Shown: positions 8,045 through 17,781, counted from the first letter of the stretch. The stretch is DNA of 41,733 bases from CAZODA01 sp964578485 (GCA_964578485.1 CAZODA010000026.1:1-41733), one strand, 5' to 3'. Notes: generated from the letters alone by a model not told the origin. Translations and numbers: made by a program.

Positions 8045-9370
8045 ATGCGTTACAAATCAGTTACAGCTGAAGAGGCTGTGAAAGTAATTAAATCTGGTGA
8101 TAGAATTCACCTGAGCAGTGTTGCCGCTACACCACATGAGCTTATAAGAGTAATGGTTGAGCGAGGCCGTAACAAGGAATTTTCTGATGTTAAAATTCAG
8201 CATATTCATACAGAAGGACCTGCACCTTATGCTGACAAAGAATTTGAAGGAATTTTTCAATTAGAATCTTTTTTTGTAGGTGCTAATGTAAGAAAAGCTA
8301 CCCAAGAAGGGTATGCAGATTATATTCCTGTTTTTTTAAGTGAAACCCAAAAATTGATTCGCCAAGGTTATCTGCATGTGAATGTTGCTATGGTACAGGT
8401 TTCTCCTCCCGACAAACACGGTTTTGTTTCTTTGGGAACTTCCGTTGATGCTACCCTTGCTGCAATTGAACATGCTGATACAGTAATTGCACAGGTGAAT
8501 AAACATGTTCCACGTGCCTGGGGAGATGCTATGATACCAATGAAAATGATCGATATTTTTGTAGATCATGATGTGCCATTATATTATCATAATTATGCAC
8601 CATTATCTGATATTGAAAAGGCTATAGGCCGCAATGTTGCCGAATTGGTTGAGGATGGTGCCTGTCTGCAAATGGGTATTGGAGGAATTCCTAATGCTGT
8701 GTTGGCGGAATTAGGAAATCATAAGAATTTAGGAATACATACAGAGATGTTTTCCGATGGTTTATTGCCCTTGGTTGAAAGTGGAGTGGTAAATGGACAA
8801 ATGAAACAAATAGGAAAAGGGAAAATTGTTGCTTCCTTTTTAATGGGCTCCCAAAAACTATATGATTTTATTGATGACAATCCTATGGTAGCAATGATGG
8901 ATGTTGCTCATACAAATGGAATTCATGTTATAAGAATGAATGATAGAGCCACAGCAATAAATTCTGCCTTGTCGGTAGATTTAACTGGTCAAGTTTGCGC
9001 CGACTCTATTGGCACAACACATTATTCAGGTGTTGGAGGACAAATTGACTTTATTCGCGGAGCCAGCCATTCACATAGAGGAAAACCAATAATTGCCATG
9101 CCTTCTATTACTTCTAAAGGGATTTCTAAAATTACCCCTACCCTTATGGAAGGGGCAGGAGTTGTTACCACACGTTCGAATATTCATTGGTTGGTAACGG
9201 AGTATGGAGCAGTTAATCTATATGGCATGACTTTGCAAAAACGTGCACGCGCAATACTTGAAATTGCACATCCGGATCATAGAGAGCTTCTCGACAAAGC
9301 TGCTTTTGAACGTTTTGGACCGCATTATCATTATATCCCCGCTGACTTACAAAAAAATAGTAAAAAGTAA
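8045..9370 (+). CDS. Acetyl-CoA hydrolase/transferase family protein (4-hydroxybutyrate CoA-transferase-like)
   Basis: A 441-residue class I-type CoA-transferase. The catalytic glutamate is E234 in IHTEMFSDG, preceded by the CoA-binding loop GIGGIPNAVL (about 211-220). Near 330-350 GVGGQIDFIRGA and further on the TEYGAVNLYG motif are typical of the Cat1/Cat2/AbfT group. It moves CoA between acetate and another acid (butyrate, succinate or 4-hydroxybutyrate) or hydrolyses acetyl-CoA. The likely role is fermentative acid metabolism in the cytosol; the actual acid cannot be decided here. Monocistronic, convergent with mpl. Confidence 0.85.
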   Translation: MRYKSVTAEEAVKVIKSGDRIHLSSVAATPHELIRVMVERGRNKEFSDVKIQHIHTEGPAPYADKEFEGIFQLESFFVGANVRKATQEGYADYIPVFLSETQKLIRQGYLHVNVAMVQVSPPDKHGFVSLGTSVDATLAAIEHADTVIAQVNKHVPRAWGDAMIPMKMIDIFVDHDVPLYYHNYAPLSDIEKAIGRNVAELVEDGACLQMGIGGIPNAVLAELGNHKNLGIHTEMFSDGLLPLVESGVVNGQMKQIGKGKIVASFLMGSQKLYDFIDDNPMVAMMDVAHTNGIHVIRMNDRATAINSALSVDLTGQVCADSIGTTHYSGVGGQIDFIRGASHSHRGKPIIAMPSITSKGISKITPTLMEGAGVVTTRSNIHWLVTEYGAVNLYGMTLQKRARAILEIAHPDHRELLDKAAFERFGPHYHYIPADLQKNSKK

Positions 9371-9492
9371 GGTAAGAACATGATATAGAATATAACCATA
9401 TTTCGATAGCTATAGAGCTAGCGCTAATTGAAAATCGTTTGCTTGTAAACCGTATAAACCCATTATCACAACAAGAGAAGGGAAATATAATG

Positions 9493-9536
9493 TTGGTAGG
9501 ACAATGATGATCAACCAATCATCTGTGTCCTATCAA
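9493..9536. terminator. Long hairpin overlapping the mpl stop codon
   Basis: The arms TTGGTAGGACA and TGTCCTATCAA (one G-T pair) continue inward, after two mismatches, as GATGAT/ATCATC around a CAACCA loop. The right arm lies inside the last codons of mpl and its TGA stop (9519-9521). It is suitably placed between two convergent genes, but neither side has a T run. Confidence 0.45.
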
Positions 9537-10883
9537 CTTATCCACTATGGTTTGTATTTCTATTCCGGCAAGATTGCCTGAAGTCATAATTAATAAATTT
9601 GTTTTTTTTAACCTTACTCCGCTGAGTATGGTTTTCAATTGCTCTTTATTAGTGATAACAGATTCCTTTGGGATATTAAAAGCTTCTGCAACTTGTTCTG
9701 AAGTAATTTCAGGTAATTTTTTATGTTTTAATACTTCGGGATTAAAGAATACATAAGGCTCATCAGCTTGTTGCATGCTATTATAATATTGAGGCAGGAA
9801 ATTTTTGTTTAAACTGCTAAAAGTGTGTAATTCAAAACAGGCTATTAAATTTCGATCCGGAAAACTTTCTTTAACAGCATCAATAGTAGCTGTTAGTTTT
9901 GAAGGAGCATGGGCAAAATCATAATATATAGCTCCACTATTCGTTGTTCCCAACAGTTGTAATCTTCTTGAAGCACCTTTAAAAGAACGCATAGAGTTAA
10001 GGAATTGCTCAGCACTTATTCCTAATTGTATGCAAATATTCATTGCTCCCGACATGTTCTCCATATTATGCTTACCAAATATTGGTACTTTATATTCTTT
10101 ATTCTGATATAGTATAATAGTAGATTTTGGATTAGCAGAATATTTTAATGATTGATAGGCTTGATCATTAATATCATCAGATTTTTTTGCCATCAATGCA
10201 CCAAGTGTTTTATCATCTTTAAACCATGTGATATAGCCTCCCGGTTGCACAGAGCTTATAAATAGTTCAAATTGCTTTTCATAATTTTCTATGGTAGGAA
10301 ATACATTCATATGATCCCAGGCAATTCCTGTGATAAGAGCAATATGTGGTTTATACCATAAAAATTTTGGTTGTAGGTCAATTGGTGAAGAAAGATATTC
10401 ATCGCCTTCAAATATTGCAACAGAAGCTTCATTGGAAAGTTTTACCATAGTCTCAAAACCTTGGACTTGAGCCCCAACCAGATAATCAAAATTCACTTTA
10501 TTTTTATTTAGCACATGCATTATCATTGATGTGATAGTTGTTTTTCCATGACTGCCGGCAATAACTACACGCGTTTTGTTTTTACTATGCTCATAGAGAA
10601 ATTCGGGGTAAGAATAAATTTTTAGGTCTTTTTTTAAAGCAAGTTGTAATTCCGGATTGTCCTTTCTGGCATGCATTCCCAATATTACAGCATCTAAATC
10701 ATCTGTAATTATGGAGGGATTCCATCCTTCTTTTTCAGGGAGCAGATTATAAGCTAAAAGGCGCGAGCGACTTGGCTCAAAAATTTCGTCGTCTGACCCG
10801 GTGACAATTGCACCATTCTTTTTCATGGCAATTGCCAAATTGTGCATTGCACTTCCTCCTATTGCAATAAAATGTATGCGCAT
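9519..10883 (-). CDS. mpl: UDP-N-acetylmuramate:L-Ala-gamma-D-Glu-meso-DAP ligase
   Basis: Mpl recycles the murein tripeptide by attaching it to UDP-MurNAc. The protein has 454 residues. It opens with the Mur-ligase nucleotide fold IHFIAIGGSAMHNLA, and the ATP-binding P-loop GSHGKTT is at 110-116. The mid-domain GDEYLSSPIDLQPKF and the later YDFAHAPSKL fit Mpl better than MurC, which would read DDYAHHP. The MurC-like GxxG start excludes MurD/E/F. The start is the first ATG of the frame, and the divergent comF lies about 200 bases away. Confidence 0.92.
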   Translation of the reverse strand: MRIHFIAIGGSAMHNLAIAMKKNGAIVTGSDDEIFEPSRSRLLAYNLLPEKEGWNPSIITDDLDAVILGMHARKDNPELQLALKKDLKIYSYPEFLYEHSKNKTRVVIAGSHGKTTITSMIMHVLNKNKVNFDYLVGAQVQGFETMVKLSNEASVAIFEGDEYLSSPIDLQPKFLWYKPHIALITGIAWDHMNVFPTIENYEKQFELFISSVQPGGYITWFKDDKTLGALMAKKSDDINDQAYQSLKYSANPKSTIILYQNKEYKVPIFGKHNMENMSGAMNICIQLGISAEQFLNSMRSFKGASRRLQLLGTTNSGAIYYDFAHAPSKLTATIDAVKESFPDRNLIACFELHTFSSLNKNFLPQYYNSMQQADEPYVFFNPEVLKHKKLPEITSEQVAEAFNIPKESVITNKEQLKTILSGVRLKKTNLLIMTSGNLAGIEIQTIVDKLIGHR

Positions 10884-10915
10884 AAATTCCGTAAAAAGTA
10901 TACTATTAATTGATG

Positions 10916-10951
10916 TCAGACAAAGCTAATGAATAATTCATGAATGTCTGA
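10916..10951. promoter_or_regulatory. Nested inverted repeat in the mpl-comF divergent region
   Basis: TCAGACA (10916-10922) pairs with TGTCTGA (10945-10951), and inside lies the palindrome ATGAAT-A-ATTCAT. It is placed between the divergent mpl and comF starts, 33 bases from the mpl start. It could be an operator or a leader hairpin of the mpl transcript. Function unproven. Confidence 0.35.
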
Positions 10952-11020
10952 GATGGTGATTTGCTATTCCTCGCAAATGGCTTCATAATTATTTTGGTTG
11001 CTTATGTTTCCTTTTACTAT

Positions 11021-11028
11021 TATATTTG
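11021..11028 (+). promoter_or_regulatory. TAnnTTTG -7 box of comF
   Basis: TATATTTG matches the Bacteroidota -7 consensus exactly, 52 bases before the comF ATG, with TTTG at 10993-10996 as a distant -33 candidate. Confidence 0.5.
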
Positions 11029-11080
11029 ATTGTTGTCTTTATAAATATCGTTGAATGTTAAATAAATAAGCTGAAAGAGA

Positions 11081-11794
11081 ATGTTTAAATCTGCCTTAAT
11101 CCATATAAAACCTTGGTATGAAGGTTTCCTTTCCTTATTTTTCCCTATACTATGTTATGGATGTTCCGTTCCCTTGAGTGATGCAAATTTTGTTCTCTGT
11201 AAAAAATGTTTATCTGAATTGCCTCGCACTAATTTTGAAAATATGCCCAAAAACATTGTTTATAAAACATTTTGGGGACGTGTTATGATTGAGTTTGCAT
11301 CTTCAATATATTTTTATCGCAAAGGAGAATTGCTTCAGACTTTAATTCACCGATTGAAATATAGAAACTCCCCCGGAGTAGGTCTCTTCTTAGGGAGGTT
11401 GGCAGGTCAATATATCTTAAACAGTGAATATTACAGCTCTGTTGATCTTATTGTTCCTGTGCCTTTACATTTAAAGAAAGAACGTAAAAGGGGATATAAT
11501 CAGGCTTTGTTAATTGCCGAAGGACTATCGGAAGTCTTAAAAATCCCATGTTCTAAAACTTTACTTTCAAGGGATTTTTATAGTGAATCTCAAACCAAGA
11601 AGGGACATTATGAAAGATGGAAAAATGTGGACGGTGTATTTTCGGTGCGTTACAATGAACAAGACAGCCATAAACATTTGCTTCTCGTTGATGATATTAT
11701 TACTACCGGAGCAACCTTGGAATCTTGTTGTCAGAGCTTATTCACAATTCCCGGTGTTAAAATCAGCATATTAACAATAGGCTATGCCATTTAA
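11081..11794 (+). CDS. comF: ComF family phosphoribosyltransferase
   Basis: A 237-residue protein. The N-terminal zinc-finger-like pair CYGC (25-28) and CKKC (40-43) is typical of ComF. The C-terminal phosphoribosyltransferase domain contains LIVPVPLHLKKERKRGYNQA and the PRPP-binding loop LLLVDDIITTGAT. In naturally competent bacteria ComF acts at the cytosolic face in uptake of single-stranded DNA. In Bacteroidota the gene is nearly universal and its role is less clear. It ends 4 bases from the convergent sirtuin gene. Confidence 0.88.
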   Translation: MFKSALIHIKPWYEGFLSLFFPILCYGCSVPLSDANFVLCKKCLSELPRTNFENMPKNIVYKTFWGRVMIEFASSIYFYRKGELLQTLIHRLKYRNSPGVGLFLGRLAGQYILNSEYYSSVDLIVPVPLHLKKERKRGYNQALLIAEGLSEVLKIPCSKTLLSRDFYSESQTKKGHYERWKNVDGVFSVRYNEQDSHKHLLLVDDIITTGATLESCCQSLFTIPGVKISILTIGYAI

Positions 11795-11798
11795 TTAG

Positions 11799-12488
11799 TT
11801 ATTTGTAATTAAGGAGTTCGTTTTTTAATTGTTCCAATCCTTCAGATGCTTTTAATTTCAAGAATTTAATATTTTCCGACATTTTTAATTGCGGCTGACC
11901 CGGGTCAATAACAAAAATTGGCTTTTTAGGTGGCACATAGGCAAGAAGGCCTGCTGCAGGATGTACATTCAAGGAGGTCCCTATTACCATAAAAACATCT
12001 GCTTTTGAAACCAACTGAACAGCTTCTTCAAGATGATCTACACTTTCACCAAACCATACAATATGAGGTCTAAGTTGTGAACCCTCCTCACATAAATCCC
12101 CCATTTTTAACTCCCAGTGTTTTAATTCATATACCAATGAAGGATTTGAGGTGCTACGCGCCTTTTTGAGCTCACCATGCAGGTGAAGGACATTTTTGCT
12201 TCCTGCCCTTTCGTGTAAATCATCAACATTTTGAGTTATGATTTGAACCTTGAAATGTTTGTCTAATTCTGATAATATTTGATGTCCTTTGTTGGGTTGC
12301 GATTCAAATAATTTTTTTCGTCTTTCATTGTAAAACCTTAACACTAATTCCGGTTGAGAGGCCCAAGCCTGAGGAGAAGCAACCTGTGTAACATCATATT
12401 TTTCCCACATCCCTCCCATATCACGAAAAGTTGGAATTCCACTTTCGGCACTCATACCTGCCCCTGTTAATACTATCAGATTTTTCAT
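11799..12488 (-). CDS. cobB: NAD-dependent deacylase, class III sirtuin without zinc cysteines
   Basis: I chose the ATG that gives MKNLIVLTGAGMS, since the glycine-rich NAD site normally starts within the first ten residues; the frame extends 24 codons further upstream but with no family similarity. The protein is then 229 residues. GAGMSAESGIPTFRD (9-23), TQNVDDLH (85-92) and the catalytic histidine H104 in HLHGEL are intact. Y53 and R56 form the YxxR pair that binds acidic acyl groups in SIRT5/CobB-type desuccinylases. The zinc-binding cysteines are absent: only one Cys remains in that region, as in many Bacteroidota homologues. Confidence 0.85.
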   Translation of the reverse strand: MKNLIVLTGAGMSAESGIPTFRDMGGMWEKYDVTQVASPQAWASQPELVLRFYNERRKKLFESQPNKGHQILSELDKHFKVQIITQNVDDLHERAGSKNVLHLHGELKKARSTSNPSLVYELKHWELKMGDLCEEGSQLRPHIVWFGESVDHLEEAVQLVSKADVFMVIGTSLNVHPAAGLLAYVPPKKPIFVIDPGQPQLKMSENIKFLKLKASEGLEQLKNELLNYK

Positions 12489-12599
12489 TATCTCTTGGTA
12501 TTTATTTAATATGATAAAGGTAATAATATTTAGTATTAAGGTAAAAATGTCTTTTCTCATCCTTATTTTTGATGATTTGATTATTTTTACAAAAAAAAA

Positions 12600-14135
12600 A
12601 TGATGAGAGCCTGGATTTCAAAATATTCTTTACTTGTCTTTTTGGTTTTTCTTACTATTATTTTTTCCATTTTAATATTAGTACCAAATTACCGTCATTT
12701 TCCTGTTAGTACTGTGCCGGAGATTATATTGGTAGTATTGCACTACGGACTATCAACCCTGGGCTTGCTTGCAATTTTTATTTTACTGTCTTTAAATAAA
12801 TATATTTTCGCTGTTTTATTTCCATTATTTATATTCTTGTCATCCCTTACAGCTTTTTTTGTATGGCATATAGATATTTCTATAAATCTTGCACTTATTG
12901 AATCAATTATATATACCGATGTTTGGGAAGTTAGTAGCTATTTATCATGGAAATTAATATTATATATTCTCTTTTGCTGTTTCTTTGCTGTTCTTTTTGT
13001 TGTTTTTCGTTTTAAGATTCGGCTGACAAGACTACAAATACTCCCTCTTACTTTTTTGTTTGTTTTCAGTTCTTTCCTTTTTATTTTAACCAATAAATTA
13101 AGGTTTAACTCACTTTTGCAACGTGCACCATTTGCTTATTATTTATCCATTAACGATTATCTTGAAAGCCGGAAAGAGCTAAGTCAAGTGCGTATATTGG
13201 TAGGTGATGATAGTGTTAGTGAGGCTGATACCCTTATTACCGTTTTGGTTATTGGTGAGGCTTTGCGTAGCGACCATGTTCAGATGGGTGGTTATGAAAG
13301 GCTTACCATGCCTAATATGGAAGAAAGAGGCGTAATTTATTATCCTAATATTCATTCTCCTCACACCCATACTGTTTCAAGCTTGAGATATTTTTTAACC
13401 CGTTCAACAGAAAGCAATAGTGAACCTATGTTTCAGGAAGGATCTTTCATAAACGCTTTTAAGGCAGGAGGCTATTATACAAGTTGGCTTGCTAATCAAA
13501 ATCCTTTGACTCCTTTGCGTTTTTTCATATCAGAGAGTGATACTGTCATAGTAAATCGTCCTGAAATATCGGATTATAGTAATATGAAAAAGCTTGATTC
13601 AGAACTTATACCTTATTTTAAGGATTTAGTGGCAGAAAAACATCCATTAAAGCTCATTATTGTTCATCTGGCAGGTAATCATTGGTGGTATAATAAGAAC
13701 TTCCCTGATTCTTTTGCCATATTTACGCCCATCTTGAACAACAGAGAGCTTTCAGATAATAATCGTGAAAGGATGATCAATTCATACGATAATATTACAC
13801 TTTTTGTAGATTATGTATTAAATGAACTTATTGGAATAATTGAGGATAAGTCGGCATTTATGATCTTTTTGTCAGATCACGGACAATCTTTTGGAGAAGA
13901 TGGTAATTGGCTGCATGCCAATGACGCACCGACAGAACAAAATCCTGCCTGCTTTTTTTGGTTTTCCGATTCTTACGGTTTACGCTATCCCGAAAAGGTA
14001 GAAGCTGTCAGCTTAAATAGTGAAAAACAAACCGATACCTCTTTTTTGTTTCATACTATTTTGGATGGGAGCTTAATCACTTCGTCATACCTTGATTTAG
14101 AAATGAGTTTGTTTGCTAAGCCTTCCCAACCATAA
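12600..14135 (+). CDS. Phosphoethanolamine transferase-like sulfatase-fold membrane protein
   Basis: A 511-residue protein. The first 170 residues contain about five hydrophobic membrane segments, followed by a periplasmic alkaline-phosphatase-fold domain. VLVIGEALRSDHVQMGGYER (first metal aspartate/glutamate motif), HTHTVSSL (nucleophilic threonine region) and FLSDHGQSFGEDGNWLH (metal-binding DH and H) match EptA/OpgE-type enzymes. These move phosphoethanolamine from phosphatidylethanolamine to lipid A or other glycans. The acceptor is unknown. The 3' end overlaps the convergent acyltransferase gene by 20 bases. Confidence 0.8.
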   Translation: MMRAWISKYSLLVFLVFLTIIFSILILVPNYRHFPVSTVPEIILVVLHYGLSTLGLLAIFILLSLNKYIFAVLFPLFIFLSSLTAFFVWHIDISINLALIESIIYTDVWEVSSYLSWKLILYILFCCFFAVLFVVFRFKIRLTRLQILPLTFLFVFSSFLFILTNKLRFNSLLQRAPFAYYLSINDYLESRKELSQVRILVGDDSVSEADTLITVLVIGEALRSDHVQMGGYERLTMPNMEERGVIYYPNIHSPHTHTVSSLRYFLTRSTESNSEPMFQEGSFINAFKAGGYYTSWLANQNPLTPLRFFISESDTVIVNRPEISDYSNMKKLDSELIPYFKDLVAEKHPLKLIIVHLAGNHWWYNKNFPDSFAIFTPILNNRELSDNNRERMINSYDNITLFVDYVLNELIGIIEDKSAFMIFLSDHGQSFGEDGNWLHANDAPTEQNPACFFWFSDSYGLRYPEKVEAVSLNSEKQTDTSFLFHTILDGSLITSSYLDLEMSLFAKPSQP

Positions 14136-15105
14136 AACGACAATGACGGTTTAAAAAAATTATAAGCGGCGTTAGAACAATGAGCTGAAGAAAAGTAATA
14201 AGAAAGGAGTTTAAAATAGTAAAATTCAATTCAATATTAAATACAAAAAGCGCAAAACCTTTTATTAAGGTAAGAATAAAAAGGTGGAAAGTAAGGATTG
14301 GCAGTGTATTTTGACCTACCCAGATAACGAAAGTAGAGTCCGGAAGGTATTGGAATAGTGTAAATAGCCATATAAAGCCTATGATTCCAATGAAATAAGT
14401 TAAAAGTAATAAGCCATATTTAGCTTGATAAATTACAGTTGGCTCATAGAATTTCATTAAAAATAAATGTAACAACAGTGGAATAACAACAAACAACCAT
14501 TTGAATTTACTATTTAGTTTATGCAGCTTGAAATTTTTGAATAATTTGCCGGCATAAAAAAATAAATAAACAACCATTGCAACATCTATGCTCCACGGTA
14601 ACCTGAAGTTAAGAGCCTCCGACATCAAATAACCGATTAAGGAAATTATAATTACTATAAATGGTCGGAGTTTTACCGGTGCTTTTGCTACCAAAAGATC
14701 AATGAATAATACTGAAAATAATGCCGGTAAAAACCATAAAGGACCACCCCAATTCATATAGTCCGGTCCACCCTGGGCATATAATATCCCTACGAGGTTT
14801 TTTAAAGGACTGTAGCTTGCTTCAGCACTGGCGCCATAATGCCGCCCTATAAAAAACCAGAAGATATATAGGAATATGGCAACAGAAAAATAAGGGATAA
14901 GCAGTCTTTTGCCATATTTATTAAAAAAGAAAGATAAAGTCATATCTTTTTTATCCTTAGTGAGATATCCGGAAATAATAAAAAATAAAGGTAATCTGAA
15001 GCTTAAAAAGAAATAGTTCAATTGTGAGAAATAATCGTTATGACCATAAACGATTAGGAAAATAGAGAAAGCTTTTAATTGATCAATATATGTTAATCTT
15101 CCCAT
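14116..15105 (-). CDS. Acyltransferase family 3 membrane protein
   Basis: A 329-residue, very hydrophobic protein with about ten membrane segments. It starts YIDQLKAFSIFLIVYGHND and continues RLPLFFIISGYL, the first two motifs of the acyltransferase-3 family (OafA/NodX/WcfG type) with the key histidine in YGH. Such proteins O-acetylate or succinylate surface glycans in the inner membrane. The target is unknown. The neighbouring EptA-like gene suggests envelope glycan modification, but the two genes are convergent and do not form an operon. Confidence 0.8.
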   Translation of the reverse strand: MGRLTYIDQLKAFSIFLIVYGHNDYFSQLNYFFLSFRLPLFFIISGYLTKDKKDMTLSFFFNKYGKRLLIPYFSVAIFLYIFWFFIGRHYGASAEASYSPLKNLVGILYAQGGPDYMNWGGPLWFLPALFSVLFIDLLVAKAPVKLRPFIVIIISLIGYLMSEALNFRLPWSIDVAMVVYLFFYAGKLFKNFKLHKLNSKFKWLFVVIPLLLHLFLMKFYEPTVIYQAKYGLLLLTYFIGIIGFIWLFTLFQYLPDSTFVIWVGQNTLPILTFHLFILTLIKGFALFVFNIELNFTILNSFLITFLQLIVLTPLIIFLNRHCRFMVGKA

Positions 15106-15165
15106 CCGATAATTTTTTTCTCAAAAATAAGAGGATAAAAGTAAAAACAAAATTAAAAAAAGCTG

Positions 15166-15195
15166 TTGTGAAGTGTGCTTAATTTCTTATTTTTG
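15166..15195 (+). promoter_or_regulatory. Promoter of the purH-mre-rodA operon
   Basis: TTGTG at 15166-15170 and the exact -7 box TATTTTTG at 15188-15195 are 17 bases apart, close to the Bacteroidota layout. Transcription would start near 15202, giving a short leader before the purH ATG at 15219. Confidence 0.6.
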
Positions 15196-15218
15196 CGATA
15201 ATTATAAGCAAATACAAA

Positions 15219-16742
15219 ATGACTTCTACAAAAAAGATTAAAACAGCTCTAATTTCTGTGTTCTATAAGGATGGTCTCGATGAAATTGTTCATGCCCTTG
15301 ATAAACTTGGCGTAGAGATTTATTCTACCGGTGGGACCCAATCTTTTATTGAACATTTAGGTATAAAGGTTATAAGTGTTGAATCATTAACCGGCTATCC
15401 TTCAATTCTTGGTGGGCGTGTTAAAACCCTTCATCCAAAAGTTTTTGGTGGCATTTTATCTAAGCGTGATGATCCTGAACATCAATCTCAGATTTCTGAA
15501 TTTAATATTCCTGAAATGGATCTGGTGATTGTTGATTTGTATCCTTTTGAAGAAACTGTGGCTTCTGGAGTAGAACATTCCGGTGTAATAGAAAAAATTG
15601 ATATTGGAGGCATTTCACTTATTCGTGCTGCAGCAAAAAATTATAAAGATGTTTTAATAGTTTCTTCTATGGATCAATATTCTGAATTATTGGTCTTATT
15701 GAAAAAAGGAAAAGGAAAAATTTCACTTGAGGAACGTGAAAAATTTGCTGTTGCAGCTTTTGCTGTATCCTCGGGTTATGACGCAGCAATTTATTCCTAT
15801 TTAAATAAATACAATTATCCGGCCTTTAGAGAGAGTATTGATGGCAGCTTACATTTAAGATATGGTGAGAATCCACATCAAAAGGGAGTTTTTTATGGCG
15901 ACTTTACCCAGATATTTGAACAATTACATGGTAAGGAGATATCCTATAATAATTTATTGGATATTGATGCTGCTGTTTCCCTTATTGCTGATTTCGATGA
16001 CACTACTGTTGCTATTCTTAAACATAACAATGCTTGTGGCTTAGCTTCCCGTGACACTATACTTCAGGCATGGACAGATGCTTTGGCGGGTGATCCTCTT
16101 TCAGCTTTTGGAGGGGTTGTTGTTTCAAATACAAAAGTTGATGTTGAAACAGCCCGTGAGATGGATAAAATATTTCTGGAAGTGATAATTGCTCCGGCAT
16201 TTGATGATGAGGCATTGAAGCTTTTAAAACAAAAGAAAAACCGAATACTGTTAATTCAGAAAGAAAAATATTTGCCTAATCATATATCACGAACTTTACT
16301 CAATGGTGTTCTGGTCCAAGAAAGGGATAGCATCACTGAAAATGCTGATGATTTAAAAACTGTAACATCAAAATCTCCTTCAGAAGATGAGATTGAAGAT
16401 TTATTGTTTGCCAATAAAATTGTTAAACATTCAAAATCTAATGCCATTGTTTTAGCAAAAAACAAACAGCTTATTGCCGGCGGCGTTGGGCAGACATCTC
16501 GCGTTGATGCTTTAAAGCATGCCATTGAGAAGGCAGCTACATTTAAATTTGATTTAAATGGAGCTGTTATGGCTTCCGATGCTTTTTTCCCTTTTTCAGA
16601 TTCTGTTGAGATAGCTTATAAGGCAGGAATTAGGTCGGTAATTCAACCCGGAGGCTCAATTCGTGATAATGAAACGATAGATTTTTGTAACAAGCATAAC
16701 ATTTCCATGGTATTTACCGGGAATCGTCATTTTAAACATTAA
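15219..16742 (+). CDS. purH: Bifunctional AICAR formyltransferase / IMP cyclohydrolase
   Basis: PurH carries out the last two steps of IMP synthesis. The 507 residues comprise an N-terminal MGS-like cyclohydrolase domain (ALISVFYKDGLDEI, STGGT, GRVKTLHPKVFGG) and a C-terminal transformylase domain (LRYGENPHQKG, ILKHNNACG, AFGGVV, SDAFFPFSDSVE, IQPGGSIRD). All expected motifs are present. It is the first gene of the operon, 13 bases before mreB, so purine synthesis and cell-shape genes share a transcript, as in many Bacteroidota. Confidence 0.96.
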   Translation: MTSTKKIKTALISVFYKDGLDEIVHALDKLGVEIYSTGGTQSFIEHLGIKVISVESLTGYPSILGGRVKTLHPKVFGGILSKRDDPEHQSQISEFNIPEMDLVIVDLYPFEETVASGVEHSGVIEKIDIGGISLIRAAAKNYKDVLIVSSMDQYSELLVLLKKGKGKISLEEREKFAVAAFAVSSGYDAAIYSYLNKYNYPAFRESIDGSLHLRYGENPHQKGVFYGDFTQIFEQLHGKEISYNNLLDIDAAVSLIADFDDTTVAILKHNNACGLASRDTILQAWTDALAGDPLSAFGGVVVSNTKVDVETAREMDKIFLEVIIAPAFDDEALKLLKQKKNRILLIQKEKYLPNHISRTLLNGVLVQERDSITENADDLKTVTSKSPSEDEIEDLLFANKIVKHSKSNAIVLAKNKQLIAGGVGQTSRVDALKHAIEKAATFKFDLNGAVMASDAFFPFSDSVEIAYKAGIRSVIQPGGSIRDNETIDFCNKHNISMVFTGNRHFKH

Positions 16743-16755
16743 TAAAAGAACCTAA

Positions 16756-17781
16756 ATGGGATTATTCTCTTTTTTATCTCAGGAGTTGGCCATGGATTTG
16801 GGAACGGCTAATACTATCATTATTCATAATGATAAAATTGTAGTTGATGAACCAAGTATAGTTGCACTCGACAGACGCAGTGAGAAATTGGTAGCTATTG
16901 GAGAAAGGGCTCGTCAGATGCATGGTAAAACTCATGATAATTTATACACTATTCGTCCTTTGCGTGATGGCGTAATTGCTGATTTTAATGCTGCCGAGCA
17001 GATGATCAGGGGGATGATAAAAATGATTGATGGTAATAAGAAAAGATGGTTTACCCCTTCTCTAACTATTGTAATTTGTATTCCTTCCGGTAGTACCGAA
17101 GTGGAGGTTAGAGCAGTACGTGAGGCTGCCGAACATGCCGGTGGTCGTGAAGTTTATATGATTTACGAACCCATGGCTGCTGCTCTCGGTATTGGTTTGG
17201 ATGTTGAAATTCCTGAAGGACATATGGTAGTTGATATTGGAGGTGGATCCACAGAAATTGCTGTAATTTCTCTTGGTGGCATTGTAACAAACCGTTCCAT
17301 TCGTATTGCCGGCGATGACCTTACAAGCGATATTATCGAATATATGCGTCGTCAGCATAATATAAAAATTGGTGAACGAACAGCTGAAGAAATAAAGATA
17401 CGTGTTGGTTCTGCCTTGCCTGAGCTTGATGATCCACCGGTCGATTACATAGTGAGTGGTCCTAATCAAATGACTGCCCTGCCAATTGAAGTGCCGGTAT
17501 CGTATCAGGAAATTTCTCATTGTCTCGAGAAATCCTTATCCAAAATGGAGACAGCCATTTTAAATGCACTTGAGCAAACACCTCCCGAGCTATACTCCGA
17601 TATAGTATCGCGTGGCATATACCTAGCAGGAGGTGGAGCATTACTAAGGGGTTTGGATAAAAGATTAACCAATAAATTGAATATTCCATTCCATATAGCC
17701 GAAAATCCGCTTCATGCTGTTGCCAGAGGGACCGGACTGGCTCTTAAAAACAGATTTAAATTTTCATTTTTGCTTCGTTGA
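16756..17781 (+). CDS. mreB: Rod shape-determining actin homologue MreB
   Basis: A 341-residue actin-fold ATPase that forms membrane-bound filaments guiding lateral wall synthesis. Phosphate 1 motif MDLGTANT, phosphate 2 VVDIGGGSTEIAVIS and the adenosine motif IYLAGGGALLRGLD are intact, as is EPMAAALGIG. The N-terminus MGLFSFLSQELAMDLG gives a short hydrophobic membrane-binding loop. It is followed after 97 bases by mreC. Confidence 0.96.
   Translation: MGLFSFLSQELAMDLGTANTIIIHNDKIVVDEPSIVALDRRSEKLVAIGERARQMHGKTHDNLYTIRPLRDGVIADFNAAEQMIRGMIKMIDGNKKRWFTPSLTIVICIPSGSTEVEVRAVREAAEHAGGREVYMIYEPMAAALGIGLDVEIPEGHMVVDIGGGSTEIAVISLGGIVTNRSIRIAGDDLTSDIIEYMRRQHNIKIGERTAEEIKIRVGSALPELDDPPVDYIVSGPNQMTALPIEVPVSYQEISHCLEKSLSKMETAILNALEQTPPELYSDIVSRGIYLAGGGALLRGLDKRLTNKLNIPFHIAENPLHAVARGTGLALKNRFKFSFLLR

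Noticed and set aside
9213..9518. Minus-strand 101-codon frame between the CoA-transferase and mpl
   Set aside because: Half lies antisense to a clear gene, and the rest has no protein-like features.
17062..17520. 152-codon minus-strand frame inside mreB
   Set aside because: It is wholly antisense to mreB and rich in Cys, His, Thr and Asn, as expected from the opposite strand of a conserved gene.
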